Source of the DNA: DATKDF01 sp963752045
GTDB lineage: Bacteria > Acidobacteriota > Vicinamibacteria > Vicinamibacterales > SCN-69-37
Length of the DNA stretch: 64,000 bases
Reading direction: 5' to 3'
Assembly (NCBI GenBank): GCA_963752045.1
Contig: CAVVWN010000014.1
Location: 496,001-560,000, forward strand
In this document: positions 1 through 10,397 of the stretch, piece after piece
Layout: every line of letters starts with the position of its first letter
How positions within the stretch are numbered: the first letter of the stretch is position 1
Notes under the pieces: model-generated
The model's database searches: none
What the model saw: the letters and a program-made list of their open reading frames with translations, nothing else
What the model was told of the DNA's origin: nothing
Program-made: the position numbers and the translations under genes

Positions 1-58
1 CCCGTCGCGGCCGTTCGGGGCTAGGATTGGGAGGATTGGGACTCATGGAGGAATCACG

Positions 59-517
59 ATGATCCGTCGTTTCAGTGTTGCAGTGACCGCTCTGGTTGTT
101 CTGGCCGCCGCGCTCTCGGCCCGCGGGAACGAGACATTCGGCAAGGGCGTCACCCTGCCGGCCGCCACGTCCATCCAGGCGCTCTACGAGCATCCGGACC
201 AGTTTGTCGGCAAGACCATTCGTGTCGACGGCGTGGTCGACGCCGTCTGCGAAGACATGGGTTGCTGGATGGCGCTCGCCGACATCGCCGATGCCACGCG
301 GATCGTCCGCCTCAAGGTGGAGGACGGCGGCGGCATCGTGTTCCCGATTTCCGCCAAAGGCAAGGCCGCCTCGGCCGAGGGCGTCTTCGAGAAGATCGCG
401 GCCGGCGATGCGGAGGCCAACGAAGCCGCCGCCGAGCAGACGGCCACGGCGACGGGCACGAGCGCCGCGTTCGGCAAGCTCTACCAGATCAAGGCGACCG
501 GCGCGATCGTCAAGTGA
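59..517 (+). CDS. DUF4920-domain secreted protein
   Basis: The 152-residue protein begins with a hydrophobic signal-peptide-like segment (about residues 5-22), so it is probably exported. The middle part carries the pattern seen in DUF4920 proteins: a VGKTIRVDGVV strand followed by a V-C-E-D-M-G-C-W-M motif (about residues 50-71). That family is small, OB-fold-like and of unknown function; its two conserved cysteines may bind metal or form a disulfide. A good ribosome-binding site (ggagg) lies just before the ATG. The C-terminal 30 residues are rich in Ala, Thr and Glu. The 3' end overlaps the convergent symporter gene by 8 bp. The family call is by motif only. Confidence 0.75.
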   Translation: MIRRFSVAVTALVVLAAALSARGNETFGKGVTLPAATSIQALYEHPDQFVGKTIRVDGVVDAVCEDMGCWMALADIADATRIVRLKVEDGGGIVFPISAKGKAASAEGVFEKIAAGDAEANEAAAEQTATATGTSAAFGKLYQIKATGAIVK

Positions 518-1970
518 AGCGCGGGGGCGCCGGGCGCGGTCTCGCGCCCGGCTGCGTCCGCAGGCTCACGCCCACCGTCACGGCCACGCCGACGGCAAAG
601 CCGGGGATCATCTCGTACAGATCGTAGACGTACGGCTTGACCGCGACGACCCACACGACGGCGGTGGCAAACCCGGCGACCATCCCCGCGATGGCGCCGG
701 CTCTCGTCGTTCGCGGCCAGAACAGTCCGCAGAGAACGACCGGCGTGAACGCGCAGGCCAGGCCCGACCAGGCAAAGAGCACGAACCAGAAGACGAGACG
801 GACCTCGCCCATCGCGAACGCCAATGCCGCCAGGCCGACCACGATCGTGCTGGCCTGGCCGATGCGCGCGATCCGTCGTTCGGTCATCGCCGGTCCGAAG
901 ACCTGTTGCACGATGTCGCGCGCGATCGACGACGACACCAGGATGAGCAGCGAGTCCACGGTGGACATCGACGCGGCCAGCACGATCACGAGAAAGACCC
1001 CGACGAAGACGGCCGGCATCAGGCTCGTCGTCATCGCTGGGAGGATGGTCTCGGCGTCGGCCAGGCCTGGCACGAGCGCGCGGCCGGCGATGCCCGTCCC
1101 GATCGCGCCCAGGTCGAACACGATCATGCAGGCCACGGCGATCCACCCGCCTCGCACGATCTGCCGGCGATCTCGCGCCGAGATCCAGCGGACGAGCAAC
1201 TGCGGCGCGCCCAGGAAGGCGAGCCCGACGGCGACGAATCCGGCGGCGCTCGCCAGGCCCGGCAACGACAAGCCGGCCGACCCCATGAGGGAGAGAAGCG
1301 CCGGATCCTCCGCGCGCAGCGTCTCGATGACGGCGTCCCAGCCGCCGGCCGCCGAGAACCCGATGAACGGCATGACGAGCAGCCCGCCGAACATCAGGAG
1401 GCCCTGCACGAGATCGCTGTAGGCCACGGCCTTGAAGCCGCCGACCGTCGTGTAGAAAAGAATGAACCCCAGCCCGATGAGCGTGCCGGTCTGGTAACTG
1501 GTGCCGAGGAACGCGTCGAACGCCTTGCCCATCGCGGTGAGTTGCGCGGCGGTGTAGGCGGTCACCATCGTGACGATCACGACGAGGCCGATCCAGCGGA
1601 ACACGTGGCGGGTGTCGCCGAATCTCGAGGTCAGGTAGTCGGGAACCGTGATGGACCCGTACGCGTCGGTCGCGTCCTTGAATCGCGGCGCCACGAGCAT
1701 CCATCCGAGCGCCACGCCCAGCACCTCGCCGACGGCCACCCACAGCGCGTGGAACCCGACGGCATACCCCATGCCCGTGAGTCCGAGCAGCAGCCAGGCG
1801 CTCTCGCCGGTGGCGTTGTTGCTGAAGGCAATCACCCAGGCCGGCAGGCGCTTGTTCGCCACGTAGTAGCCGGCCACCGTGCCCGACTCGCCGCGGCTCC
1901 AGAGGCCAATGGCGAAGAGCACGACGCCGTAGAGGGCGAGCACCGTGAGGACTGCTGGCGAAAGCACCAT
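510..1970 (-). CDS. Sodium:solute symporter (SSS/PutP-like)
   Basis: The product of about 486 residues is an integral membrane protein with about 13 predicted hydrophobic helices and the features of the sodium/solute symporter family: an N-terminal GxWSRGESGTVAGYYVANKRLPAW region, an SAWLLLGLTGMGY helix and the S-S-S-I-A-R-D motif about two thirds along, which in PutP-type carriers lies near the sodium site. The start is placed at ATG 1970, where the first membrane helix begins; 17 more codons are open upstream but look unlike protein. Substrate is not predictable from sequence (proline, pantothenate or other organic solutes are all possible). It is convergent with the DUF4920 gene and no partner gene is adjacent. 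Confidence 0.85.
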   Translation of the reverse strand: MVLSPAVLTVLALYGVVLFAIGLWSRGESGTVAGYYVANKRLPAWVIAFSNNATGESAWLLLGLTGMGYAVGFHALWVAVGEVLGVALGWMLVAPRFKDATDAYGSITVPDYLTSRFGDTRHVFRWIGLVVIVTMVTAYTAAQLTAMGKAFDAFLGTSYQTGTLIGLGFILFYTTVGGFKAVAYSDLVQGLLMFGGLLVMPFIGFSAAGGWDAVIETLRAEDPALLSLMGSAGLSLPGLASAAGFVAVGLAFLGAPQLLVRWISARDRRQIVRGGWIAVACMIVFDLGAIGTGIAGRALVPGLADAETILPAMTTSLMPAVFVGVFLVIVLAASMSTVDSLLILVSSSIARDIVQQVFGPAMTERRIARIGQASTIVVGLAALAFAMGEVRLVFWFVLFAWSGLACAFTPVVLCGLFWPRTTRAGAIAGMVAGFATAVVWVVAVKPYVYDLYEMIPGFAVGVAVTVGVSLRTQPGARPRPAPPRFT

Positions 1971-2126
1971 GGCTCGACAACCCGACCGAGTGAGCGTGTG
2001 AGGCCCGGCTAAGGCTAGCACGCCCGATCGGACGCCAACGCGCTACAATCGAACAGCCAGCATTCAGAAACCTGCCGCAGCGACCGCGAGCGGACCCGGG
2101 TCCGGCTCGCGAGGGATGTTCGTGTC

Positions 2127-4011
2127 ATGCCGCATAGAGCCCTGAGGACGATCGCGCTGACGGCCGCGCTCAGCGTCGCCGCGGCCATTGCCCTCTCCGC
2201 CACCCGGGCCCAGTCGGCCCAACGCACGCCGCAGTTCCGCGGTGGCGTCGATCTCGTGAAGATCGACGTCTCCGTCCTCGACCGCGACCGCGTGCCGGTT
2301 CGCGACCTCACGGCTGACGACTTCACCGTGCTCGAGAACGGCGTGCCCCAGACCATTTCCAACTTCGCCTTCGTGGACACGGCGCCCCGGGAGTGGTCGG
2401 AGACCGTCTGGCCCGACGACGTCGTCACGAACATCCCGACGGATACGGTGGGCACCGGACGGTTGATGGTGCTCCTCATGGACAACGTCAACACGTTCGT
2501 GCCGCGATCGTTCACCACGGCCGTCGCCATCGCGCGCGCGATCGTCGCCCAGATGGGTTCTGACGATCTGGCGGCCGTGCTGTTCACCAGCCGGTTCGAA
2601 CACGAGCAGGACTTCACGAACGACCGCGGACGCCTGCTCGACGCCATCGACAAGTTCGATTACGCCATCGGCACGGACCCGATGATCCGCATGGTCCAGG
2701 TGGCCAGGGACCTCGAGCAGGTGCCCGACCGGCGCAAGCTCATCTTCTACATAGGCCCGGGCTATCCCTTCAACGCCAACCTGCTCGGCCCGGCGCAGGA
2801 GACCTACGGCGACGTGCAGGGCCAGATGGCGCAGCTCGTCTACCGGATGCAGGACGTCTTCCAGTCTGCCCGCATCGCCAACGCGAACATCTACGCCATC
2901 GACCCGGTCGGACTCGACGCGCCAACCGACGGCATGGCGATCGACCGGCGCCAGGACTCCATCGACTTCCTGCGCATCGTGTCGTCGCAGACCGGCGGCC
3001 GCGCCATCGTGAACCTCAACGAGCCCTCGAGGCAGGTGCCGAGGGTGTTTCGCGAGAACAGCGCGTACTACCTGATCGGGTTCCAGTCCTCCAATCCCGC
3101 GATCGACGGCAAGTACCGGAGGATCGAGGTGAAAGTGAACCGCCGGAATGCCGAGGTGCGGACGCGGAGCGGCTACTTCGCGATCGCCGAGCCAGGCTGC
3201 ACGGCGAAGCATGTACAGTCCGCAGGCACGCGCCGAACAGGCCATCGCGAATCTCGCTGCTGCTCCCGACCTTCGCCTCGCGCTCACCGCCGTGCCAATC
3301 GCCAGCGGCACAGGTGAGAATCCGTCGCTCGCTGTCACGGTCAGGATCGACGCGCCGGGCTCCCGCCGATCGACGGCCGAACAGGTGCGACTCCGGCTTT
3401 CGCTTTTCGACGTCGATGGCCGCCCGGAACACTCGCTCGAACAGACCGTGACGGCTCCGCTCGCACCGGCCGCCGGCAACGAGCCGGCCTATCAGGTGCT
3501 GTGGCCCGTGGATGTCGAGCCCGGCCAGTACCAGGTGCGCGTCTTTGCCGAGGTGCCAAGCCGGGATCTTTCGGGCAACGTGGTCGCGTCGGTCACGGTT
3601 CCGGACTTCGAGAAGGAAGACGTCTCGCTCTCCGGCCTCGTGCTCGAGGGCGGCCCTGTCGTGCCGTCGGTCCCTCTTGACGCGTTCCCGGCCGTGATGC
3701 CCGTCGTCCCGACGACCGAGCGCGTGTTTTCATCCGGCGACGAGGTTGCCGTGTTCTGTCGCGTGTTCCAGCGCGACCGGCGCCCCAAGCCGATCGCGCT
3801 CGTGACCCGCATCGTGAACCGCGAAGGGACGGCGGTGTTCGAAAGACCCGAGACACTCGCGCCGGACAGGTTCGCGCCAGGTGGATCGGCCGACCATCGA
3901 CTCGCCTTGCCGCTCGGCGAGCTGGGGCCTGGCGCCTACACGCTGTCGGTCGTGGCCACGCTCGACGCTGACTCGAGCGCCACCCGGACGATCCCGTTCA
4001 CCATCCGGTGA
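2127..4011 (+). CDS. VWFA-related acidobacterial protein (frame break near 3193)
   Basis: The first part has a signal peptide ending near ATRAQS, then the acidobacterial VWFA-related pattern: VDLVKIDVSVLDRDRVPVRDL, LTADDFTVLENG, a LMVLLMDNVNT strand and a closing Y-Y-L-I-G-F / RSGYFA segment. The downstream Ig-like C-terminal half (from about 3211, beginning MYSPQARAEQAIANLAA, to 4011) is in the next frame. Skipping one G near 3193 joins the two parts into a single protein of about 627 residues, as usual for the family, so a one-base indel is more likely than two genes. Such proteins are abundant, exported and functionally uncharacterised in Acidobacteriota. The two halves otherwise have similar codon usage. 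Confidence 0.8.
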
Positions 4012-4092
4012 CGTTCGACGGCCGGGCGGACCCCGCCGCCGGGACGAGCCGAGCCGAGCACGTGGACCGTGCTTCGTGGCAAGCTATAGGCC

Positions 4093-4581
4093 ATGCAGAT
4101 TCGTTCGACGTCGTCGCTTCGTGGACTTGTAACCGTTACGGCCGCTGCGGTTGGCGTGGCCATCGTCAGTCTGACGCTTGCCGCCCGGACGGCCTCCAGC
4201 CCGGCCGAATCGCCGGCAGTGCCCGGGCAGGCTCAGGCACCTGCGAGCCCCTCGGGCGACGTGGCGCGCGGTGAGTACCTGGTCAATGCAGTTGCCATGT
4301 GCGTCCAGTGCCATTCGCCGCGCGACGCTTCCGGCGGCATCATCGAGAGCCGGAGACTGACCGGTGCCGCGATGCCGGTTCGCGGACCGTCCTGGAGCAC
4401 CGAGTGGGCCTATCAGGCTCCGGCCATCGCCCGCCTGTCCGGCTTCACCGACGATCAGATCATGATGCTGCTCACCGAGGGCCACGCCGGCGACCGGCCG
4501 CGGCCGAAATCGCCGATGCCGCAGTTCCGCATGACGCGTGACGATGCGGCAGCCGTCATCGCGTACCTCAGAAGCCGTTGA
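4093..4581 (+). CDS. Periplasmic class I cytochrome c
   Basis: The 162-residue protein has an N-terminal hydrophobic export segment (about residues 12-32), an Ala/Pro-rich linker, and one haem-binding site C-V-Q-C-H near residue 76. A methionine in the SPMPQFRM stretch near the C-terminus is a plausible sixth haem ligand, followed by the final helix DDAAAVIAYLRSR that is typical of mono-haem c-type cytochromes. It would carry electrons in the periplasm; no oxidase or dehydrogenase partner is nearby. Its stop lies 10 bp before the kinase start, so the two may be co-transcribed. Confidence 0.85.
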   Translation: MQIRSTSSLRGLVTVTAAAVGVAIVSLTLAARTASSPAESPAVPGQAQAPASPSGDVARGEYLVNAVAMCVQCHSPRDASGGIIESRRLTGAAMPVRGPSWSTEWAYQAPAIARLSGFTDDQIMMLLTEGHAGDRPRPKSPMPQFRMTRDDAAAVIAYLRSR

Positions 4582-4591
4582 CAGGCCGCTG

Positions 4592-7266
4592 ATGAGCTTC
4601 GCGCCCGGCGACCGGCTCGGTCCCTACGAGGTGATCGGTCCGCTCGGCGTCGGCGGCATGGGTGAAGTCTTCCGGGCGAGGGACACGCGGCTCGAGAGGA
4701 CCGTCGCCATCAAGGTGCTCTCGGCCGACCTGGCCGCTGACCCGGAGTTCCGCCAGCGGTTCGATCGCGAGGCCAGGAGCATCTCGGCCCTCGACCATCC
4801 GAACATCTGCGCGCTGTACGACATCGGCGAGCACGGGGGCACCTCGTACCTCGTCATGCAGTATCTCGAGGGTGAAACGCTGGCCGAGCGGATTGCGCGC
4901 GGCGCGTTGCCGGTCCCGGATGCCGTCCGGATTGCCGTCGACATCGCCGCCGCGCTCGACGCCGCTCACCGCAGCGGCATCGTTCACCGCGATCTCAAGC
5001 CCGGCAACATCATGCTCACGAAGACGGGCGCGCGCCTGCTCGACTTCGGACTGGCGAAATCCGGCTCGCAAACCGCCGGAGGAGCGGGTGGCCAGTCCAT
5101 CGAGGCGCCGACAATGACCTCGCCGCTTACCGCGCAGGGCACCATCCTGGGCACGTTCCAGTACATGGCTCCGGAGCAGATCGAAGGCGAGGACGCCGAC
5201 GCGCGGACCGACATCTTCGCCTTCGGCGCCGTGCTCTACGAGATGATCACCGGGCGCCGCGCGTTCACCGGCAAGACGCAGGCGAGCCTCATCGGCGCGA
5301 TCATGAAGGACGTGCCGGCGCCGGCCGGTGCCACCTCGGCTGACGTGCCGCCCGCGCTCGACCGCGTCATCGCTCGATGTCTGGCCAAGGACCCCGACGA
5401 CCGGTGGCAGACGGCGCGCGATTTGAAGTCGGAGCTCATGTGGATTGTCGGGGAGGGCCGCAACGTCTCTGGTGCGTCGCCCGCCGTCCCGCCATCGCCC
5501 GCGCCGAGGTCCGCCTCGACGAGTCCGATCGCACAAGTCGCCGCGCTGGCCCTCGTCGCCGTGCTGGCGTCGGCCGTCACTTGGGTTCTCACCCGGCCCG
5601 CCGAAGTCGCCGCGCCGCACGTCGAGTTCTCGATTCCGGTTCCCGGCGACGCGCCCGTTCGTCGCGACTCCGGCGCCGGGCTCGCCATCTCTCCGGACGG
5701 CCGTTTCCTGGTCTACGTCGCGAACCCCGTGGGCAGCCAGGCAACCATGCTCTACCTTCGCAGGCTGGACTCGGTCGGTGCACAACCCATCGAGGGTACC
5801 GAGGGCGGTTTCGCGCCGTTCATCTCGCCTGACAGCCGGTGGATTGGCTTTCTGACCGACGAGCACGTCTTTCGCCTGCCGGTGGCGGGAGGGAGGCCGA
5901 CGCCCATTACGGAGAAAGGCCCCTACTCGCGTGCAGCCTGGACGGCCGACGACCGGATCGTGCTCGGCCGGAGCCTGACGTTTGCCCCGGGTCCGCTCGG
6001 CATCGTGCCCGTGGCCGGCGGCACAGCCGTGCCGCTCACGACGCTCGACGACAGCAACGACCTGCACCAGTTGCCGCACCCGCTGCCCGATGGCCGCCAC
6101 GTCCTGTTCAGCGTGCATACCGAAGCGGGCGCCCGGATCGCCGTCGCCTCGCTCGACGACGGGACGCACCGCCTGATTGGCCTGCCGGGAAGCGACGCCC
6201 GGTACGTGGAACCGGGAACGCTGCTCTTCGCGCGCGACGATGCGCTCTTCGAGGCGCCCTTCGACGCGGACCAGCTCGAGGTCACCGGTCCCGAAACGGC
6301 CGTGCTGACCGATGCCTATGTCTTTGCGTCCGGTCGGGGCATCGCGATCTCGCTCGCTGACGCAGACCGGGCCGGCACGCTCGCCTATCTCCCGGTTCTC
6401 TCGTCCCAGAGCCGCCAGCTCTCGTGGTTCGAACCGACCGGACGTGAGACGCCGCTCGCGCTTGCGCCGGCGCTCTACTCCGCTCCGAGAATCTCGCCCG
6501 ATGGCCGTCGCTTCGTCGTGGGCGTCAATGCCGGAACCGGAGTCCGGCGCATACGCGTGGTCGACATCGCCGTGGCCTGCCGCTCGATCTCGACACGAAC
6601 GGCAGCGATCCGTTGTGGGCGCCGGACGGCACGCTCACGTTCGTCGAACAGCGGGACTTGCTCGAAGTCGAGTATCGCGGGCGTCTCGCCCGCGTGCCGG
6701 CCGACGACAGCGCGCCACCTGCGCTGCTTCTCGAGTCACCCGATTCGGTGCTCGCACCGGAGGACTGGGCGCCGGATGGCAGCCGGCTGCTCTTCTCGTC
6801 GTACGTCCGCACGCAGAGCCGTGGGCTGCGCGATCGCAATCTCACCGTGCTGGTGCCCGGGTCCGGAGAGACGCCGCTGCTCAATTCGGCGGCCGATGAA
6901 TTCGGCGGCCGGATTTCGCCGGACGGCCGCTGGCTGGCCTATCAGTCGACGACCTCCGGCCGCACGCGCGTGTACGTCCGGCCCTTCGACGCACCGGGTG
7001 GCACGCAGACCGTCTCGGGCGAAGGCGGGCACCATCCGGTCTGGGCGCGCGACGGCCGCGCGCTCTACTTCATCGAGGACGGCGCGATGATGAAGGCCGT
7101 CGTCTCGACGTCGCCGTTTGCCGTTGGCGCGGCAGGCGCGATGTTCAGGCTGCCCGCCTCGGCTGTGGCCTTCGATGTCGCGCCAGACGGCCGCTTCCTC
7201 GTCGTGCTCGATTCGGCCCTTGCCAGCGCCGACGAGCTTCGCGTCGTACTCGGCTGGAAGCGGTAG
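4592..7266 (+). CDS. Ser/Thr protein kinase with PD40/WD40-like sensor domain (frame break near 6570)
   Basis: The N-terminal Hanks-type kinase has a glycine loop GVGGMGEV (residues 19-26), the ATP-site lysine in VAIKVL (K41), catalytic HRDLKPGN (131-138), DFG (151-153) and APEQ. One hydrophobic segment (AALALVAVLASAVTW) follows at about residue 315, then PD40/TolB-type beta-propeller repeats recognisable by repeated (I/W)(S/A)PDGR motifs, predicted to be extracytoplasmic. The last third (from about 6575) is in another frame; restoring one C in the run near 6570 gives one protein of about 891 residues. The fusion is a common acidobacterial architecture. ATG 4592 is preferred because an upstream in-frame start would lie inside the cytochrome gene. 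Confidence 0.88.
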
Positions 7267-7269
7267 CAA

Positions 7270-8892
7270 TCAGTAACGCCACCAGGGCGCCGTGGCGCCG
7301 TCCGGCTGGCGCGACATGATGAACGTCGCCATTTCCTTCAGGCGTTCGGCCGGCGTGACCGGGCCGGACCAGCAGTGCGGCTTCCGGTCGCCGTAGAGGA
7401 AGAAGCCCTCATAGTGCGGGCTCTCCGTGGTCTTCATCCAGGCTTCCAGTTCCGCAGTCGAATTGTTCAGGTAGTAGGTGTCCATCGTCCCCGTGTACAC
7501 GCGGATCTTGTCGATGAGCTTCGGACCGACCGTGTTCCAGTTCCGCTTCAGGTACTCGAGGAGGTCGTAGTTCTCACGCCAGTAGGCAGCCACCTCCGGG
7601 TCGATACGCCCAGTCCGCTTGTCGAAGAGCGGCTTGAAATACCCATCATCGCCGAGCGGACCGAATACGGCCGACCAGATGTCGAGCTGCTGGCCTGACC
7701 GGCCGCGCGTGCCGTTGACCAGTTCGAAGCGATTCCGCTGTTCGGATGTCAGCCGGACGCGGCCGTCGGTCTCGCGCGAGTTGATCGTGGGCTCGCGCCG
7801 CCACTCGTACTGCTTGTAGAAGGCATTCTCGTCGTCGTAGACGTTGATGCCTTCGACGTCAGTGAAGGTCACCGGATCCGGGCAGTAGGACCACGTGCCG
7901 CCAAAGAAGTCAGGGTGGAAGATCTGGAGGGCCAGCGCCTCCCAGCCGCCGGTCGACCCGCCCGACAGCACCCTGGCGTAGGGCTCGCGGATCACGCGGA
8001 ATCGCCGTTCGATTTCTGGAATCAGCTCCTGCATGATGGCGTCGCCGTACGGACCCACGTTGACGGAGTTGACCGCATACGAGTCGTCGAAGTACGGGTT
8101 GGGATGCTGGAACGTGACGAGGACCATCCTTGGGAACCCGTCGCTCATCCACGCGCGCGAGAAGTCGTTTCGCCCGTCGAATCCATTCGGCGCGCCAAGC
8201 GAAAAGTGCCCCTGAATGTAGTTGACCGGATAGCTGATGGTCTCCCGGTCGTAATCGCGCGGCAACAGCACGGTGGCGCCAAGATGGACGGGCCTGCCCC
8301 AGAACCTGGTGAGCATCGGGCTCTGGAACTTGAACCGTTTCACCCACGCGGTATCCGGCGGCACCTCCACGGGCGGCAGCACCGTAGCGGCCGACAACCT
8401 GACGACGGCATCCGCGCCCGGATCCAGACGCACACGCTCCACGGCGCTCGTGAGGTTGCCGGGCGAGCGGTTCCAGGCCTGACCTTCCCATTGATCGTCG
8501 TGCATCCAGACGACGTGCCCGTCGGCGCGCCGGAACTCCGAGTAGATGTTCACGAAGGCCTGGACGAAGTAGTCGCCCGGGGGCAGATCGCGAAGGCTCT
8601 CGAGTGGACTACCCAGATCGGTCGCGTCGATCACCATCGTCTGCCCGGGCGCGACCGCCTCGACGTCGCGGCCGAAGAACGGGACGCCGGTTCGACCGAT
8701 CTGCAATCGGGGCTCGCGGTCGCTGGTCCGGGAGATCATCACGTACACGCGGCCCGTCACGGGGCCGGCATGCGCCGTGGCGGGAAACGAGATCTCGAAA
8801 CGAAGGCCGCTCGGCGCGCTCTGCTGCGCGCGCACGGTCGCAAGACCGGCAAGGACGAGAGCGGCCAGACACGCTGAGAACAACCGGGACAT
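7270..8892 (-). CDS. Secreted esterase, alpha/beta-hydrolase (esterase D-like)
   Basis: The 540-residue product starts with a signal peptide ending near VRAQQS. The first ~200 residues form a beta-rich domain; the catalytic part follows from about residue 230 and resembles the putative esterase/enterochelin-esterase family (PF00756 type). The nucleophile elbow is L-S-G-G-S-T-G-G and the likely catalytic histidine is in DRKPHCWSG near the end. The substrate is unknown; family members cleave acyl esters, siderophores or feruloyl groups. The start is set at ATG 8892 because the signal peptide begins there. It converges on the kinase gene with a 3-bp gap. Confidence 0.8.
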   Translation of the reverse strand: MSRLFSACLAALVLAGLATVRAQQSAPSGLRFEISFPATAHAGPVTGRVYVMISRTSDREPRLQIGRTGVPFFGRDVEAVAPGQTMVIDATDLGSPLESLRDLPPGDYFVQAFVNIYSEFRRADGHVVWMHDDQWEGQAWNRSPGNLTSAVERVRLDPGADAVVRLSAATVLPPVEVPPDTAWVKRFKFQSPMLTRFWGRPVHLGATVLLPRDYDRETISYPVNYIQGHFSLGAPNGFDGRNDFSRAWMSDGFPRMVLVTFQHPNPYFDDSYAVNSVNVGPYGDAIMQELIPEIERRFRVIREPYARVLSGGSTGGWEALALQIFHPDFFGGTWSYCPDPVTFTDVEGINVYDDENAFYKQYEWRREPTINSRETDGRVRLTSEQRNRFELVNGTRGRSGQQLDIWSAVFGPLGDDGYFKPLFDKRTGRIDPEVAAYWRENYDLLEYLKRNWNTVGPKLIDKIRVYTGTMDTYYLNNSTAELEAWMKTTESPHYEGFFLYGDRKPHCWSGPVTPAERLKEMATFIMSRQPDGATAPWWRY

Positions 8893-9165
8893 CAGGCACC
8901 TCCGAGCGTCCACCTGTGACCGGTCCACTTGTATCCGAAGCGCCCCGCAAGTGGAAGTACCCGGCCGCACGGTCCCTGGCGCGTCGGGCCTGGCGACGGC
9001 GACAGGTACCGTTCCGTAACCGCAGGTTTCAAGCACGTCGTTCCCAGCGCCCGACGGATGCCGGTGACGTCCCAGCGCATTGAGGGTGGGCCGTGGCACC
9101 GTAATTGCGCTCCCACAGGGCGTGCGGCGACCGTCGACCGCACGTCGTCAACCAGAGAATCTGCC

Positions 9166-10387
9166 GTGCATCAGACCGGTCGAAGCCGAAGCAGGCCCGA
9201 CGGCGATCGCCGTGCCCCGAGGCCAGTCACCGTCCTGGTCGTCGAGGACTCGGAAGACGACGCCCAGTTGCTGCTCCACGAACTGCGCAGTCACGGCTTC
9301 GCTCCGGCAGGCACGCGCGTCGACAACGCGCGCGACCTCCACCAGGCGCTCGAGGGCGGCACGTGGGACGTCATCCTGTCCGACCAGAGGATGCCCGGCT
9401 TCAGCGGAGACGCGGCCCTCGAGATTGCGAGAGCCAAGGCTCCTGACGTGCCCTTCATTTTCGTTTCGGGCACGCGGGGCGAAGACGAGGCCGCCCAGGT
9501 CATGCGAGCCGGCGCGAGCGACTTCATCGTCAAATCGCGACTGCATCGGCTCGCTCCCCTGATCGAACGCGAGCTCGAGGAGGCGGCCCGGCGTCGGGAA
9601 CAGCAACGCACGAAAGCGGCTCTCGCCGAGTCGCAGGAGCAGCTCCGCCAGGCGCAGAAGCTCGAAGCCATTGGCCGTCTCGCCGGCGGCGTCGCCCACG
9701 ACTTCAACAACCTGATGGCGACCATCCTCACCTACGCCGACATCGCGCTCGGCACGCTGGCGGAGGACGACGCGGCTCGGGCCGACCTGCTCGAGATCAA
9801 GCAGGCGGGCACGCGCGCCGCGCAGCTGACGCGCGACCTTCTCGTCTTCAGCGGACAGCACGGAGGCGAGCGCGTCACGATCGACCTCGGGCAGATGCTC
9901 GAAGGGATGCGGCACCTGCTCGAGAACGTCGCTGGACCGTCCGTGATGCTCGACATCGACCACGACGACGGACTGTGGCCGATTGCGGCCGACCGGCGGC
10001 ACATCGAGCGCCTGTTCATGAACCTGACCGCCAACGCCCGCGACGCGATGCCGTCGGGCGGAGCGCTCACGATCACGGCGGCGAACGCCACGGTCCCGGT
10101 GAGCGACGAACCGGCCACCCAACCGCATCCGGGCGAGTACGTGCAGCTCGAGATCGCCGACACCGGCCGCGGCATCCCGCCCGACGTCATGGACAAGGTG
10201 TTCGAGCCGTTTCACAGCACCAAAGGCGAACGGCTCGGGGCAGGCCTCGGACTGGCCGTGGTCTACGGCATCGTGCAGCAGAGCGACGGCGTCATCACGG
10301 TGAAGAGCGACGACGGCCGAGGCACGGCGTTCACGATCTCTGCTACCGCGCGCCGACGACGACGCGAACGTTGCCCGGTCGACGTGA
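9166..10387 (+). CDS. Response regulator-histidine kinase hybrid (frame break near 10346)
   Basis: Domains in order are an N-terminal receiver (TVLVVEDSEDD acidic pocket, phosphoacceptor Asp in VILSDQRMPG, FIVKS lysine), a short coiled-coil linker, an H-box AHDFNNLMATIL and an HATPase_c domain (N box NLTANARDAM, G boxes DTGRGIPP and GAGLGLAVVYGI). In the last ~15 codons the frame runs on into poor sequence, but dropping one base near 10346 gives an ending ...FTISLPRADDDANVARST and a stop at 10387, 10 bp before the next gene; that is the preferred reading. The GTG at 9166 is the best available start, though not certain. The input signal is unknown. It probably forms an operon with the following kinase. 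Confidence 0.78.
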
Positions 10388-10397
10388 GGCGCCGGCC

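Noticed and set aside
96..2012. Long rightward frame across the DUF4920 and symporter genes
   Set aside because: It is a shadow of the two real genes; its composition is Arg/His/Asp-rich as expected for an antisense GC-rich frame.
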